From Brevibacillus laterosporus LMG 15441 (GTDB taxonomy: Bacteria; Bacillota; Bacilli; Brevibacillales; Brevibacillaceae): a stretch of DNA of 64,000 nucleotides. The stretch's first letter is position 1. Each line of letters starts with the position of its first letter. This document shows, piece after piece, positions 1 through 8,138 of this stretch. The notes under the pieces are model-generated. The model saw only the letters and a list, made by a program, of their open reading frames with translations, had not been told where the DNA came from and searched no databases. Position numbers and translations under genes: made by a program. The DNA is taken from the NCBI RefSeq assembly GCF_000219535.2, contig NZ_CP007806.1, positions 4,650,501 through 4,714,500 on the forward strand, written 5' to 3'.

Positions 1-671
1 ATAATCATACCGATTCCCATGTTTACATCGCCAAACCCTTGAAATTGGGCAATCAGCGCCCCAGATAAGGCCACGAGTGCATTAGATAGGGCCAGTCCCA
101 TAATTAACGTTCCATCCGTACCAACACCATAGCTCCGTATCATAGTTGGGTTATCTCCCGTAGCACGCAGATCAAGCCCTATATCAGAATGTAAAAAATA
201 ATCCAAGATTCCTTTTAAGAGAAAAACTCCACCTAGGAAAAGGAACGCAACTCCTGAAAACAATGTAATACCATTCACCGTGAAGTCTGGAATAGACATA
301 TCCTTTGCTATTGAGTACAGTGTCGTTTCACGTAATAGGGGAACATTTGATTTACCCATGATTCGTAAATTAATCGAGTATAGGGCAATCATGGTTAAAA
401 TCCCTGCAAGTAGCCCGTTAATTTTCCCCTTCGTAGTAAGTACTCCTGTAAAAGCTCCCGCTAATGCTCCACCTCCTGTGGCAACTAAAGTAGCTAATAC
501 AGGATTTGTTCCTTCCGAAATCAAGGTAGCTGCCATTGCTCCACCTAAGGCAAAGCTCCCATCTACTGTTAGATCAGGAAAGTTAAGAATGCGAAACGTA
601 AGATAAACACCTAAAGCCATTACAGCAAATAATAATCCTTGTTCCAAAGCTCCCATCATTGCTACACTCAT
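1..671 (-). CDS. ABC transporter permease (3' end cut by window edge)
   Basis: Inner-membrane permease of an importer of the TrpXYZ/YufPQ-like kind. The visible 223 residues start MSVAMMGALEQGLLFAVMAL and are strongly hydrophobic. They include the segment ILNFPDLTVDGSFALGGA and the stretch GLDLRATGDNPTMIRSYGV, both typical of branched-chain-amino-acid-type and TrpX-partner permeases. The ATG at 671 has an AGGAGG site 7 bases upstream. The gene follows the binding-protein gene in the same direction, about 125 bases downstream, so the two form one importer; the ATPase is probably outside the window. The real substrate (tryptophan or another aromatic compound in related systems) cannot be read from sequence. 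Confidence 0.85.
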   Translation of the reverse strand, partial: MSVAMMGALEQGLLFAVMALGVYLTFRILNFPDLTVDGSFALGGAMAATLISEGTNPVLATLVATGGGALAGAFTGVLTTKGKINGLLAGILTMIALYSINLRIMGKSNVPLLRETTLYSIAKDMSIPDFTVNGITLFSGVAFLFLGGVFLLKGILDYFLHSDIGLDLRATGDNPTMIRSYGVGTDGTLIMGLALSNALVALSGALIAQFQGFGDVNMGIGMI

Positions 672-770
672 CTGTCATCCTCCTGTGCTCGTCTCAGCTT
701 ACTAATCTCAACCTTCTACATTAAAGGATTTTTGCTCTCTTCAAGCAATACCCTGTCTAATCGCACGCCA

Positions 771-795
771 AAAAGAGGGCATCGCTGCCCCCTTT
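771..795 (-). terminator. Hairpin between binding protein and permease genes
   Basis: On the minus strand AAAGGGGGC, loop AGCGAT, GCCCTCTTT is followed by more T. The 9-bp stem has one mismatch. It sits between two genes of one importer. It probably acts as a partial terminator, so the binding protein is made in excess of the permease. Confidence 0.55.
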
Positions 796-796
796 G

Positions 797-1810
797 TTAT
801 TTCACGATTTCTTTCGCTTCTTTACGCAAATCATCTGAAATAGTCAAACCAAACTTTTGAGCAGCCTTCTCGTTAATGACCAATTCGGTATCCTTTCCAA
901 CTTCAACCGGTGTATTTGCCACACTCTGACCATTCAGAATACGCGCGACCATTTCCCCGGTCTGTTTGCCCATCTTGTAATAATCAATGCCATACGTAGC
1001 CACTGCACCGCGTTTTACCGTATCCATATCGGATGCAAACACCGGTACTTTAGCCTTCTCCGCTACACCAAGCACGCCTTCAATGGAAGCAACCACTGTA
1101 TTATCAATCGGGATAAAAATAGCTTCCACTTTGCCAAGTAAGGATTGAGCGCCCATTTGCACTTCATTTTGACTACTGATGCCTGCTGGGACTACTTCGA
1201 TACCCATTTTTTGACCAGCCGCCTGTAAATCCTTAACCTGAACCTCTGCATTTACTTCTGATGTAGTATAGATGACACCGATTTTTTTGATGGTAGGAAT
1301 GAACTTTTGAACGAGCTGCAACTGCACTTCCATTGACAATTTATCAGAAGTTCCTGTTACATTCTTATCTGGTTTATCTAAAGAAGGCACTAATCCTGCT
1401 GATACAGGATCTGTCACTGTAGTAAATACTACTGGAACATCTTCAATAGCTTTAGCCAACGATTGAGCGGACGGAGTAGCAATCGCCACTGCCACGTCTT
1501 TCTTGTCGCTCGCAAATTTCTGAGCAATTGTGATGGTATTATTCAGTTCGCCGTTTGCGTTCTGATAATCTACTTCCAGATTTTTACCCTCTTCAAAGCC
1601 TTTATCTTTTAATCCATCCTTAATTCCTTGATAAATGGAATCTAGGGCAGGATGCTGTACAAATTGGGATACACCAATTTTGACCTGCTTATCTGATGTA
1701 TCTTGTCCAGCTGCTGTTACTCCCTCCTGCTTTGCAGTTGGTGCAGCACCACATGCAGCTAATGACAACGCTAATCCAATAGACATAATAAAACCTGTTA
1801 CTTTTCTCAT
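797..1810 (-). CDS. ABC transporter substrate-binding lipoprotein (ABC_sub_bind family)
   Basis: Extracytoplasmic solute-binding protein, anchored by a lipid. The N-terminus has a basic start, a hydrophobic core and a lipobox ending LAAC (Cys20). The mature part (VKIGVSQFVQHPALDSIYQG, then PVVFTTVTDPVSAGLVPSLD and ASDMDTVKRGAVATYGIDYY) matches the PF04392 family, whose Gram-positive members include TrpX. Length 337 is normal. A GAGGAGGAG site precedes the ATG. It is first in an operon with the permease at 1-671. Upstream I found no T-box-type sequence (no GGGTGGNACCGCG core), so regulation by tRNA-Trp is not visible. Confidence 0.88.
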   Translation of the reverse strand: MRKVTGFIMSIGLALSLAACGAAPTAKQEGVTAAGQDTSDKQVKIGVSQFVQHPALDSIYQGIKDGLKDKGFEEGKNLEVDYQNANGELNNTITIAQKFASDKKDVAVAIATPSAQSLAKAIEDVPVVFTTVTDPVSAGLVPSLDKPDKNVTGTSDKLSMEVQLQLVQKFIPTIKKIGVIYTTSEVNAEVQVKDLQAAGQKMGIEVVPAGISSQNEVQMGAQSLLGKVEAIFIPIDNTVVASIEGVLGVAEKAKVPVFASDMDTVKRGAVATYGIDYYKMGKQTGEMVARILNGQSVANTPVEVGKDTELVINEKAAQKFGLTISDDLRKEAKEIVK

Positions 1811-2067
1811 CTAAACTCTCCTCCTCAGCTCTATAAACCCTGTACTATACTGGTCTAACCTGCACTGTTTACTAAAAACCTATCTACTCTTCTCTATCTG
1901 CTCTCTCAACTGTACTGCTATGTTCTTTTGTAATACATTATCTGATTTTTTGAAGACTGTAAATATAATTTCTGAAATATGCTGAAATTAACAAACGCTT
2001 AGTAAAATTTTTTACATAGTAAGAAGATAGCAGTTAAAGTAATAAGATTGCTGTCGCGCAGGAAAAG

Positions 2068-2097
2068 AAAAAAACGGCGAGCCTGATTCGGCTCGCC
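2068..2097 (-). terminator. Rho-independent terminator of adhE
   Basis: On the minus strand a perfect 8-bp stem GGCGAGCC/GGCTCGCC with a 6-base loop is followed by seven T. It lies about 85 bases after the adhE stop. Confidence 0.9.
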
Positions 2098-2182
2098 CAA
2101 TTTAGTAGTGTGAAGGGAAGGTTATCATATGAAATCGGAAAGGAGAAACTATATGGTATAGCTAACACAAATTTGTGTAGCT

Positions 2183-4792
2183 CTACACGCCTTTGAATGC
2201 GTTTCGGTAAATCTCTGCAAGCTCAGTAACTAATGGCATTTTAGGGTTAGCCGTAGTGCATTGGTCTTCGAATGCGAGAACTGCTAAGCGATCCACTTCT
2301 TTTTCGAAGTCTTCTTTCGTTACTCCATTCGCTTCAATGCTCATTGGGATATCTAAAGATTTTCCTAATGTAATGACGGCTTGAATTAAACTTTCTACAC
2401 CCTCTTCTGTTGTTTTAGCAGGAAGTCCTAACAACCGAGCGATTTCTGCGTAGCGCTCATGTGCTATGAACTTTTCATATCGAGGGAAAGATGCGAATTT
2501 ATTCGGAACAGTCGCATTAAAGCGAATAACATGTGGCATTAAAATCGCATTGGAACGACCGTGTGCAATATGGAATTCAGCCCCCAACTTGTGTGCTAAG
2601 CTGTGGTTGATACCAAGGAATGCGTTCGCAAAAGCCATACCTGCTATGCAAGATGCATTGTGGACCTTTTGACGGGCGACCTCGTCTCCACCGTCTTTAT
2701 AGGCACGTGGCAAGTATTCAAAGATAAGTTGAATGGCTTTTAATGCCAGACCATCTGTGAAATCATTTGCCATTACAGATACATACGCTTCCATCGCGTG
2801 AGTAAGGACGTCCATACCAGTATCAGCAGTGATTACCTTTGGTACAGTCATTACAAATTGCGGATCAAGGATCGCCACATCAGGAGTCAATTCATAATCA
2901 GCAATTGGATATTTCATGTTTTTCTCACGGTCAGTAATTACCGCAAATGGTGTTACCTCAGAACCAGTACCAGAGGTGGTAGGAATCGCTACGAATTTAG
3001 CTAAGCGACCTAGTTTAGGGAATTTATAAACGCGTTTACGGATATCCAAGAATTTTTGGTATAGGTTTTGGAATTCTTCATTTGGATATTCATAGAACAA
3101 CCACATCGCTTTCGCTGCGTCCATCGCAGAACCGCCACCTAATGCAATGATCACATCAGGACGGAAATCCACCATGAGCTCGGTTCCTTTCCGTACAGTT
3201 GTTACAGATGGATCTGGCTCTACGTCGCTAAACACTTTGCAATGGACGTATTGAGAACGACTGCGCAGATTTCTCAATACCTTATCTACATAGCCTAGTT
3301 TTACCATAGCTGGGTCTGTCACAATTACAGCACGAGAGATATCAGGCATATCATGCAGATATTGAATAGAATTTTTCTCAAAGTAAATTTTCTCTGGAAT
3401 CTTAAACCATTGCATGTTCACGCGTCGTTTCGCCACCTTTTTGACGTTGATCATATGCACAGCACTAACGTTGGTAGATACAGAGTTTCGACCATAAGAA
3501 CCACAACCAAGCGTTAGGGATGGGATGAATTCATTGTAAATATCCCCGATTGCACCTTGAGAAGATGGAGCATTCACTACGATACGGCAAGCTTTCATTC
3601 TCATTCCGAATGCTTCCATAAGATCATCGTCTTCTGTATGGATAACCGCTGTATGTCCCAAGCCGCCGAATTCAAGCATTTCTTCAGCACGGCGGAAGCC
3701 TTCATCCGCATTTTTCACCTTATAGCATGCAAGAACAGGACTTAATTTTTCACGAGATAATGGATGGTCAGGGCCTACACCTGTCAATTCTGCTACTAAA
3801 ATTTTCGTTTCCGGATCTACATGTATACCAGCCATTTCTGCAATAACCGCCGCTGGTTTTCCTACGATATCCGCATTAACGGCGCATGTATTTTCATTTA
3901 TGACCAATTTCTCCACTTTGGCCTTTTCATCAGCCGTCAAAAAGTGACAATTATTAGAGATCATCAGTTGTTTAACTCGTTCATAGATTGGTGCATCAAC
4001 AATCACGGCTTGCTCAGAAGCACAAATCATACCATTGTCAAATGTTTTGGATAAAATCAAATCATTTACTGCACGCTCGATTACCGCAGTCCGCTCAATA
4101 TAGCAAGGTACGTTACCAGGACCTACACCAAGTGCCGGCTTCCCTGTACTATAAGCTGATTTCACCATACCGGCTCCACCTGTTGCTAATACAAGAGCTG
4201 TGCCTGGATGATTCATCAATTGTTTGGTTGCTTCTAGGGAAGGCTGATCGATCCACTGAATGCAATTCTTTGGAGCACCAGCTTTCATTGCTGCTTCATA
4301 TAATGTACGCGCCGCTTCTGCACTAGATTTCTGTGCAGATGGATGGAAGGCGAAGATAATTGGGTTTCGTGTTTTAATAGAAATGATTGCTTTGAACATG
4401 GTGGTAGAGGTCGGGTTTGTTACTGGTGTAACCCCTGCTACTACCCCAATCGGTTCAGCTATTTCGATGATGCCATTCTGCTCATCTTCACGGATAAGAC
4501 CAACTGTTTTATCCTTTTTAATGCTGTTATAAATATATTCTGTAGAGAAAATGTTTTTGATCATCTTATCTTCAAAAACACCGCGTCCTGTTTCCTCATG
4601 AGCCAATTTTGCTAAATATACGTGTTTATCTAACCCGGCTAATGCCATTGCTTTTACAATGCTGTCTATTTGCTCCTGATCGTAATTAGCAAAGTCCTTT
4701 AACGCTTGGTTACCATTCTCGACCAAGGTATCAATCATTGTTTTTACTGCCTCTTCTTTTGCTTGCTCCTGCACTTTTACTTCATTGCTCAT
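2183..4792 (-). CDS. adhE: Bifunctional acetaldehyde-CoA / alcohol dehydrogenase
   Basis: Cytoplasmic fermentative enzyme that reduces acetyl-CoA to acetaldehyde and then ethanol, regenerating NAD+. The 869 residues are the usual AdhE length. Residues 1-440 form the CoA-acylating aldehyde dehydrogenase half, with catalytic Cys257 in FDNGMICASEQ. A linker leads to the iron-dependent alcohol dehydrogenase half, which shows GGGSAMDAAKAMW, TTSGTGSEVTPF, MDVLTHAMEAYVS and the iron-binding region HSLAHKLGAEFHIAHG. ATG follows AAGGAGGAAGAAACC. It is monocistronic, with its own terminator. The long upstream region carries three TGTGA/GTGA palindromes, which suggests redox or oxygen control. Confidence 0.97.
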   Translation of the reverse strand: MSNEVKVQEQAKEEAVKTMIDTLVENGNQALKDFANYDQEQIDSIVKAMALAGLDKHVYLAKLAHEETGRGVFEDKMIKNIFSTEYIYNSIKKDKTVGLIREDEQNGIIEIAEPIGVVAGVTPVTNPTSTTMFKAIISIKTRNPIIFAFHPSAQKSSAEAARTLYEAAMKAGAPKNCIQWIDQPSLEATKQLMNHPGTALVLATGGAGMVKSAYSTGKPALGVGPGNVPCYIERTAVIERAVNDLILSKTFDNGMICASEQAVIVDAPIYERVKQLMISNNCHFLTADEKAKVEKLVINENTCAVNADIVGKPAAVIAEMAGIHVDPETKILVAELTGVGPDHPLSREKLSPVLACYKVKNADEGFRRAEEMLEFGGLGHTAVIHTEDDDLMEAFGMRMKACRIVVNAPSSQGAIGDIYNEFIPSLTLGCGSYGRNSVSTNVSAVHMINVKKVAKRRVNMQWFKIPEKIYFEKNSIQYLHDMPDISRAVIVTDPAMVKLGYVDKVLRNLRSRSQYVHCKVFSDVEPDPSVTTVRKGTELMVDFRPDVIIALGGGSAMDAAKAMWLFYEYPNEEFQNLYQKFLDIRKRVYKFPKLGRLAKFVAIPTTSGTGSEVTPFAVITDREKNMKYPIADYELTPDVAILDPQFVMTVPKVITADTGMDVLTHAMEAYVSVMANDFTDGLALKAIQLIFEYLPRAYKDGGDEVARQKVHNASCIAGMAFANAFLGINHSLAHKLGAEFHIAHGRSNAILMPHVIRFNATVPNKFASFPRYEKFIAHERYAEIARLLGLPAKTTEEGVESLIQAVITLGKSLDIPMSIEANGVTKEDFEKEVDRLAVLAFEDQCTTANPKMPLVTELAEIYRNAFKGV

Positions 4793-4840
4793 GGTTTCTT
4801 CCTCCTTATTAAATAAGAAAGCATTGTATCCACAGATTTA

Positions 4841-4855
4841 GTGAATTTTTTTCAC
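4841..4855 (-). promoter_or_regulatory. GTGA-type palindrome, adhE-proximal (weak Rex/Fnr-like)
   Basis: GTGAATTTTTTTCAC reads as an inverted repeat about 50 bases before the adhE start. Its spacing is one base longer than the Rex consensus core, so it is the weaker of the nearby sites. Confidence 0.4.
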
Positions 4856-4881
4856 GTACGCGTTAAAAAAATAAAGCGAAA

Positions 4882-4895
4882 GTGAAATTTTTCAC
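4882..4895 (-). promoter_or_regulatory. Rex/Fnr-like operator upstream of adhE
   Basis: The minus strand reads TGTGAAAAATTTCACT. The core GTGA-N6-TCAC has the spacing of the Rex consensus (TTGTGAAATAATTCACAA) and also fits Bacillus Fnr (TGTGA-N6-TCACA) at nine of ten defined positions. The position, about 90 bases upstream of the start, suits control of adhE. Confidence 0.6.
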
Positions 4896-5033
4896 ATTCT
4901 AGTTTACAAGGAACTTTTGTTATTGATGTTAAGTAGCGCATAAAAGCAATTCCTTATAAACCACCTTGGGGCTATCTTTTTCTATTCAGCTCCTTGGTGC
5001 ACTCTTATCTTACTCGATAACTATGTATATGTA

Positions 5034-5049
5034 TGTGATGTTTCTCACA
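5034..5049 (-). promoter_or_regulatory. Consensus TGTGA-N6-TCACA (Fnr/Crp-type) site upstream of adhE
   Basis: TGTGATGTTTCTCACA matches the Bacillus Fnr consensus TGTGA-N6-TCACA at all ten defined positions. It lies about 245 bases upstream of adhE and about 145 upstream of the divergent yneR-like gene. The adhE start is far away, so a distal promoter or a looped arrangement would be needed. Confidence 0.5.
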
Positions 5050-5192
5050 CGTTTGCCTGGATTTTTTTAACTAACTTTTTTAGACTTTACACTTATATCC
5101 TATCATGTTTCAATAAAAATCTGGTATGCTACATAAAAGGATACTTCTGTATCGACCAATCTCCAGACGACATGATGAAGGAGTGGCTCTCA

Positions 5193-5480
5193 ATGTCCAT
5201 TACCATTACACCACAGGCACTTGCTTGGTTCAAAAAAGACTGGGGCTTTAAATCAGGCGATTTCATTCGCTTTTTCGTCCGATACGGCGGAGGCACTAGC
5301 CTACATAAAAGCTATTCCATGGGGATTTCTAAAACCGAACCGAATGAGATTGCACTCTCCAGTACGGTTGAAGGCATGACCTTCTTTTTTGAACAAGATG
5401 ATATGTGGTTTATTGAAGATAAAAGCATGACCGTTGATTTTAATGAAGCTTTAGAAGAAATTACGTTTTCTTTCCAATAA
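5193..5480 (+). CDS. HesB/IscA-like fold protein, YneR type
   Basis: A 95-residue cytoplasmic protein, MSITITPQALAWFKKDWGF at the start, with GDFIRFFVRYGGG in the first third. This is the A-type Fe-S carrier fold, but there is no cysteine in the chain, so it cannot bind a cluster the way IscA/SufA does. B. subtilis YneR is the closest named relative I recognise; its function is not settled. I chose the ATG at 5193 because AAGGAG lies 9 bases upstream; an in-frame ATG at 5172 has no ribosome site. A strong terminator follows directly, so it is a single-gene unit, divergent from adhE. Confidence 0.85.
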   Translation: MSITITPQALAWFKKDWGFKSGDFIRFFVRYGGGTSLHKSYSMGISKTEPNEIALSSTVEGMTFFFEQDDMWFIEDKSMTVDFNEALEEITFSFQ

Positions 5481-5493
5481 GAAAATAGATAGA

Positions 5494-5548
5494 AAGGCAG
5501 GTAATAGCCAAAGGACTTCTCTACTCCTTTTCTGTTACCTGCTTTTTC
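5494..5548 (+). terminator. Terminator after yneR-like gene
   Basis: GCAGGTAA (5497-5504) pairs with TTACCTGC (5535-5542) and five T follow. The gene ends 14 bases before. Confidence 0.75.
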
Positions 5549-5575
5549 TCATTACAGTTGCTCATAATGGTTCTT

Positions 5576-6358
5576 TTACTGAGCGGTATATCCGCCATCA
5601 ATAGCGGCGGCAATGCCTGTCACTCCCTTTAATCTATCGCTTACCAGCATAGAGGCATAGTCTGCAATCTCCTCAACGGACAACAATCTCTTCTGAGGAA
5701 CTAAAGGGTAAATGACTTCCTCCAATACTTTTTCTAAAGGTACGTTACGAGTAATAGCCAAATCCTTCAGTTGATTTTGTACTAAAGGAGTGTCAACATA
5801 GCCGGGACACAAGGCATTTACTGTAATCCCATGTACTGCTCCCTCTAACGCGGCTACTTTCGTCAATCCAATTACTCCATGCTTGGCACTGTTGTAGGCC
5901 GCTTTTCCAGCAAATCCGATAAGCCCATTTATGGATGACATATTTAAAATCCGACCGTATCCCTGCTGTTTCATAATAGGGAAAGCATGCTTAATGCCTA
6001 GAAAAGGCCCCACTAGCATGACCTTTAGCAGTAGCTCAAAACGCTCTGTCGGAAATTCCTCAATTGAAGACACATGCTGTAGACCAGCATTATTGATTAA
6101 AATCTCCAATCTGCCATACTCTTCGACAACTCGTTGGACGCTGGCTGCAACCTGCTCCTCATTTGAAACATCACAGGGTAAGCCGATCACCTTATACCCC
6201 TGCTGACGTAGTCTCTCTGTCGACGCAGCAACAGCTCCTGCATTCAGATCAGCGATGGCAATAATTGCTCCTTCCTTAGCAAAATGCCTAGCCATCTCAT
6301 AACCAATACCGCTCGCAGCCCCAGTGATGAATGCTACTCTTTGATCTAGCAACCCCAT
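5576..6358 (-). CDS. 3-hydroxybutyrate dehydrogenase (short-chain dehydrogenase)
   Basis: NAD-dependent SDR enzyme of 260 residues, predicted to oxidise 3-hydroxybutyrate to acetoacetate. Visible motifs: TGAASGIG nucleotide-binding turn (residues 12-19), NNAG, catalytic Ser in LNMSSINGLIG and YNSAK (Tyr-x3-Lys). GLQHVSSIEEFP after NNAG is the pattern seen in BdhA-type enzymes. I chose the ATG at 6358 because GAGGAG lies 9 bases upstream and the fold begins there; an upstream in-frame start would add 22 unlikely residues. It follows the GntP permease gene by 70 bases, like yxjC and yxjF in B. subtilis. The substrate is inferred from motif and context. Confidence 0.88.
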   Translation of the reverse strand: MGLLDQRVAFITGAASGIGYEMARHFAKEGAIIAIADLNAGAVAASTERLRQQGYKVIGLPCDVSNEEQVAASVQRVVEEYGRLEILINNAGLQHVSSIEEFPTERFELLLKVMLVGPFLGIKHAFPIMKQQGYGRILNMSSINGLIGFAGKAAYNSAKHGVIGLTKVAALEGAVHGITVNALCPGYVDTPLVQNQLKDLAITRNVPLEKVLEEVIYPLVPQKRLLSVEEIADYASMLVSDRLKGVTGIAAAIDGGYTAQ

Positions 6359-6428
6359 ACGACATTTCTCCTCTTCCTTATCATCATGGCAACATCCTTT
6401 ATTTCTTCCCTTTTCCGCCCTCATCTCA

Positions 6429-7811
6429 TTAGAAAATGGAAACCACGAAAGCCAATAGGAAAACCGTTACTGTCTTCAAAACAGTAATAACAAAAATATC
6501 CTTGTAGGACTGACGATGCGTAAGCCCCGTGATAGCCAATAATGTAATGACAGCACCATTATGAGGCAGCGTATCCATCCCCCCTGAGGCCATGGAAGCA
6601 ATCCGATGTAGGAGTTCTGGGGAAATATTAGCGGCATTTGCTAGCTCTACATACTGTTTGCCCATTACCTCCAAGGCAATCGACAAACCACCAGAGGCGG
6701 AACCAGTCATTCCAGACAGTACATTTACCGCTAAGGCCTCAGAGACCAATGGATGATCACTTGCTCCCAAAATCCAACCCTGAATGCTTTGAAAGCCGGG
6801 CAATGTCTTTACCACGTTCCCAAAGCCCACCTCAGAGGCCGTGTTAAAGATGGCAAGCAAAGCCCCCATGGCTGCTGTTGTAAGACCTGCCGCTAGCTTG
6901 CTGTGCACCGTTTTTACATTGATAGCTAAAGCTGAAATAACCCCTACTAACAACGCAATGATCAAAGCCCATGAAGAAGCTACCGTCTTCACATTTTCAA
7001 TCTTAAATTTTTCGTTAAGCATAGCCGGATCATACCAGCTATCGACCGCAATGAATCCTCTGCTTAACAGAAAATTAGTGAGAAGCACCAGCAACAAAGG
7101 CAAGATAGCCAAGGCAATAGGAGGATATTTTTCAGTTTCTTTTGCTTCTGGCTCATTCTTATGATTGTCACCATATCCCTCTCCCGCTATAGCCGCCTGG
7201 TTGCGACGTTTTTCCAACCACAGCATCCCGCCCAGAAAAATCAGGAAGGCTCCCACAATTCCTACTAGCGGAGCCGCATAGGCATCTGTCCCAAAGTAAT
7301 TGGTTGGGATAATGTTTTGAATCTGTGGTGTACCGGGTAACGCATCCATGGTAAATGTAAACGCTCCTAAAGCAATCGTCCCCGGAATCAAGCGTTTCGG
7401 GATATTCGCTTCCCGGAAAAGAGCTGCTGCAAAGGGATAGACCGCAAAAGCTACAACGAACAAGGAAACGCCACCATAGGTAAGGATTGCACAGGCTAAT
7501 ACAATGGATAACACTGCACGCTTTGCTCCTAATCCTTTGACAATTGTCTGTGCGATAGAACCAGCCGCTCCGTTCAATTCCATCACCTTACCGAAAATCG
7601 CTCCCAATAAAAAGACGGGGAAAAATGCCTTAATATAATTAGCTGCATTGCTCATGAATGTCTCTGTATAGCTTGGCAATAACGCTAAGCCAGATAAAGC
7701 GACAGCCAACAGAGTAAAAATGGGGGCAAATACGATAACGGGATAGCCTCGATATGCAAAAAACATTAGTAGACTCAAAGATACAAGGATCGCTACGATC
7801 TCTAACAGCAT
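6429..7811 (-). CDS. GntP-family permease (likely 3-hydroxybutyrate/short-chain acid uptake)
   Basis: Integral membrane transporter of 460 residues with about a dozen hydrophobic segments. Signature stretches are GAIFGKVMELNGAAGSIAQT, GALAFTFTMDALPGTP-like (seen as GAFTFTMDALPGTPQ), and the C-terminal ASMASGGMDTLPHNGAV typical of GntP members. The start at 7811 has GAGGGGAAG upstream. A sigma-54-type promoter lies 52-68 bases before it and a dehydrogenase gene follows. Together with the activator gene at 8137-9531 this looks like an inducible hydroxybutyrate-use operon. Gluconate or another hydroxy acid remains possible for the permease itself. Confidence 0.88.
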   Translation of the reverse strand: MLLEIVAILVSLSLLMFFAYRGYPVIVFAPIFTLLAVALSGLALLPSYTETFMSNAANYIKAFFPVFLLGAIFGKVMELNGAAGSIAQTIVKGLGAKRAVLSIVLACAILTYGGVSLFVVAFAVYPFAAALFREANIPKRLIPGTIALGAFTFTMDALPGTPQIQNIIPTNYFGTDAYAAPLVGIVGAFLIFLGGMLWLEKRRNQAAIAGEGYGDNHKNEPEAKETEKYPPIALAILPLLLVLLTNFLLSRGFIAVDSWYDPAMLNEKFKIENVKTVASSWALIIALLVGVISALAINVKTVHSKLAAGLTTAAMGALLAIFNTASEVGFGNVVKTLPGFQSIQGWILGASDHPLVSEALAVNVLSGMTGSASGGLSIALEVMGKQYVELANAANISPELLHRIASMASGGMDTLPHNGAVITLLAITGLTHRQSYKDIFVITVLKTVTVFLLAFVVSIF

Positions 7812-8074
7812 AAATACTTCCCCTCTCTCATATGACAAAATGGTGTCTGTCGTTTACAAGAGAAGCATAATTCATGCCATTCATTCAGTAATACGCGTTC
7901 TTTACTATCATTCCAGCAATTCTCACAGATACGAACAGCCTTTTTAGCGTCCCATGCTTTTACCAACGGAACGCTTTCACATACCGCTCTCGAATTAAAG
8001 TCCAAATTTTCGGAAATAAATTCGCACGCTCTTTGCTTCCTACAAATATATAAGCTCGTCTCTATAAGAATCAT
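7802..8074 (-). CDS. Possible small Cys-rich ORF (doubtful)
   Basis: A reading frame between the sigma-54 activator and the permease. From the ATG at 8074 it would give 90 residues with paired cysteines: CENC, CFSC, then FCH and a final CC. That is the look of a small zinc-binding protein. Against it: only a weak AAGG before the start, it contains the sigma-54 promoter, and it overlaps the start of the permease by 10 bases. I do not recognise a family. It may be chance. Confidence 0.2.
   Translation of the reverse strand: MILIETSLYICRKQRACEFISENLDFNSRAVCESVPLVKAWDAKKAVRICENCWNDSKERVLLNEWHELCFSCKRQTPFCHMREGKYLCC
7863..7879 (-). promoter_or_regulatory. Sigma-54 (-24/-12) promoter of the permease-dehydrogenase operon
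   Basis: The minus strand reads TGGCATGAATTATGCTT. The GG and GC dinucleotides are 12 bases apart, exactly the -24/-12 spacing, and the flanking bases agree with TGGCAC-N5-TTGC. Transcription would begin near 7853, leaving a leader of about 40 bases. A sigma-54 activator gene lies just upstream. Confidence 0.8.
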
Positions 8075-8099
8075 AAGCCTTATCTTTGCACATGTAAAA

Positions 8100-8138
8100 A
8101 AGTCCAAGATTCTGGACACCTTCCAAAATATTGGACTT
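8100..8138 (-). promoter_or_regulatory. Nested palindromes: candidate sigma-54 enhancer and/or terminator
   Basis: Two tandem dyads lie here: GTCCA-N6-TGGAC (8102-8117) and TCCAA-AATA-TTGGA (8122-8135). Together they also form an outer stem AAGTCCAA/TTGGACTT, which on the minus strand is followed by a T run just after the activator stop codon. The tandem dyads, about 230 bases from the -24/-12 element, fit an upstream activator site; the outer stem plus T run fits a terminator for the activator gene. Both roles are possible. Confidence 0.6.

Noticed and set aside
1811-2067. Search for a T-box or other riboswitch before the binding-protein gene
   Set aside because: No T-box GGGTGGNACCGCG core or other conserved leader was found.
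7966-7979. cre-like TGAAAGCGTT on the minus strand between enhancer and sigma-54 promoter
   Set aside because: Only the left half and centre match; the right half (CCGT) does not fit, so it is too weak to claim.
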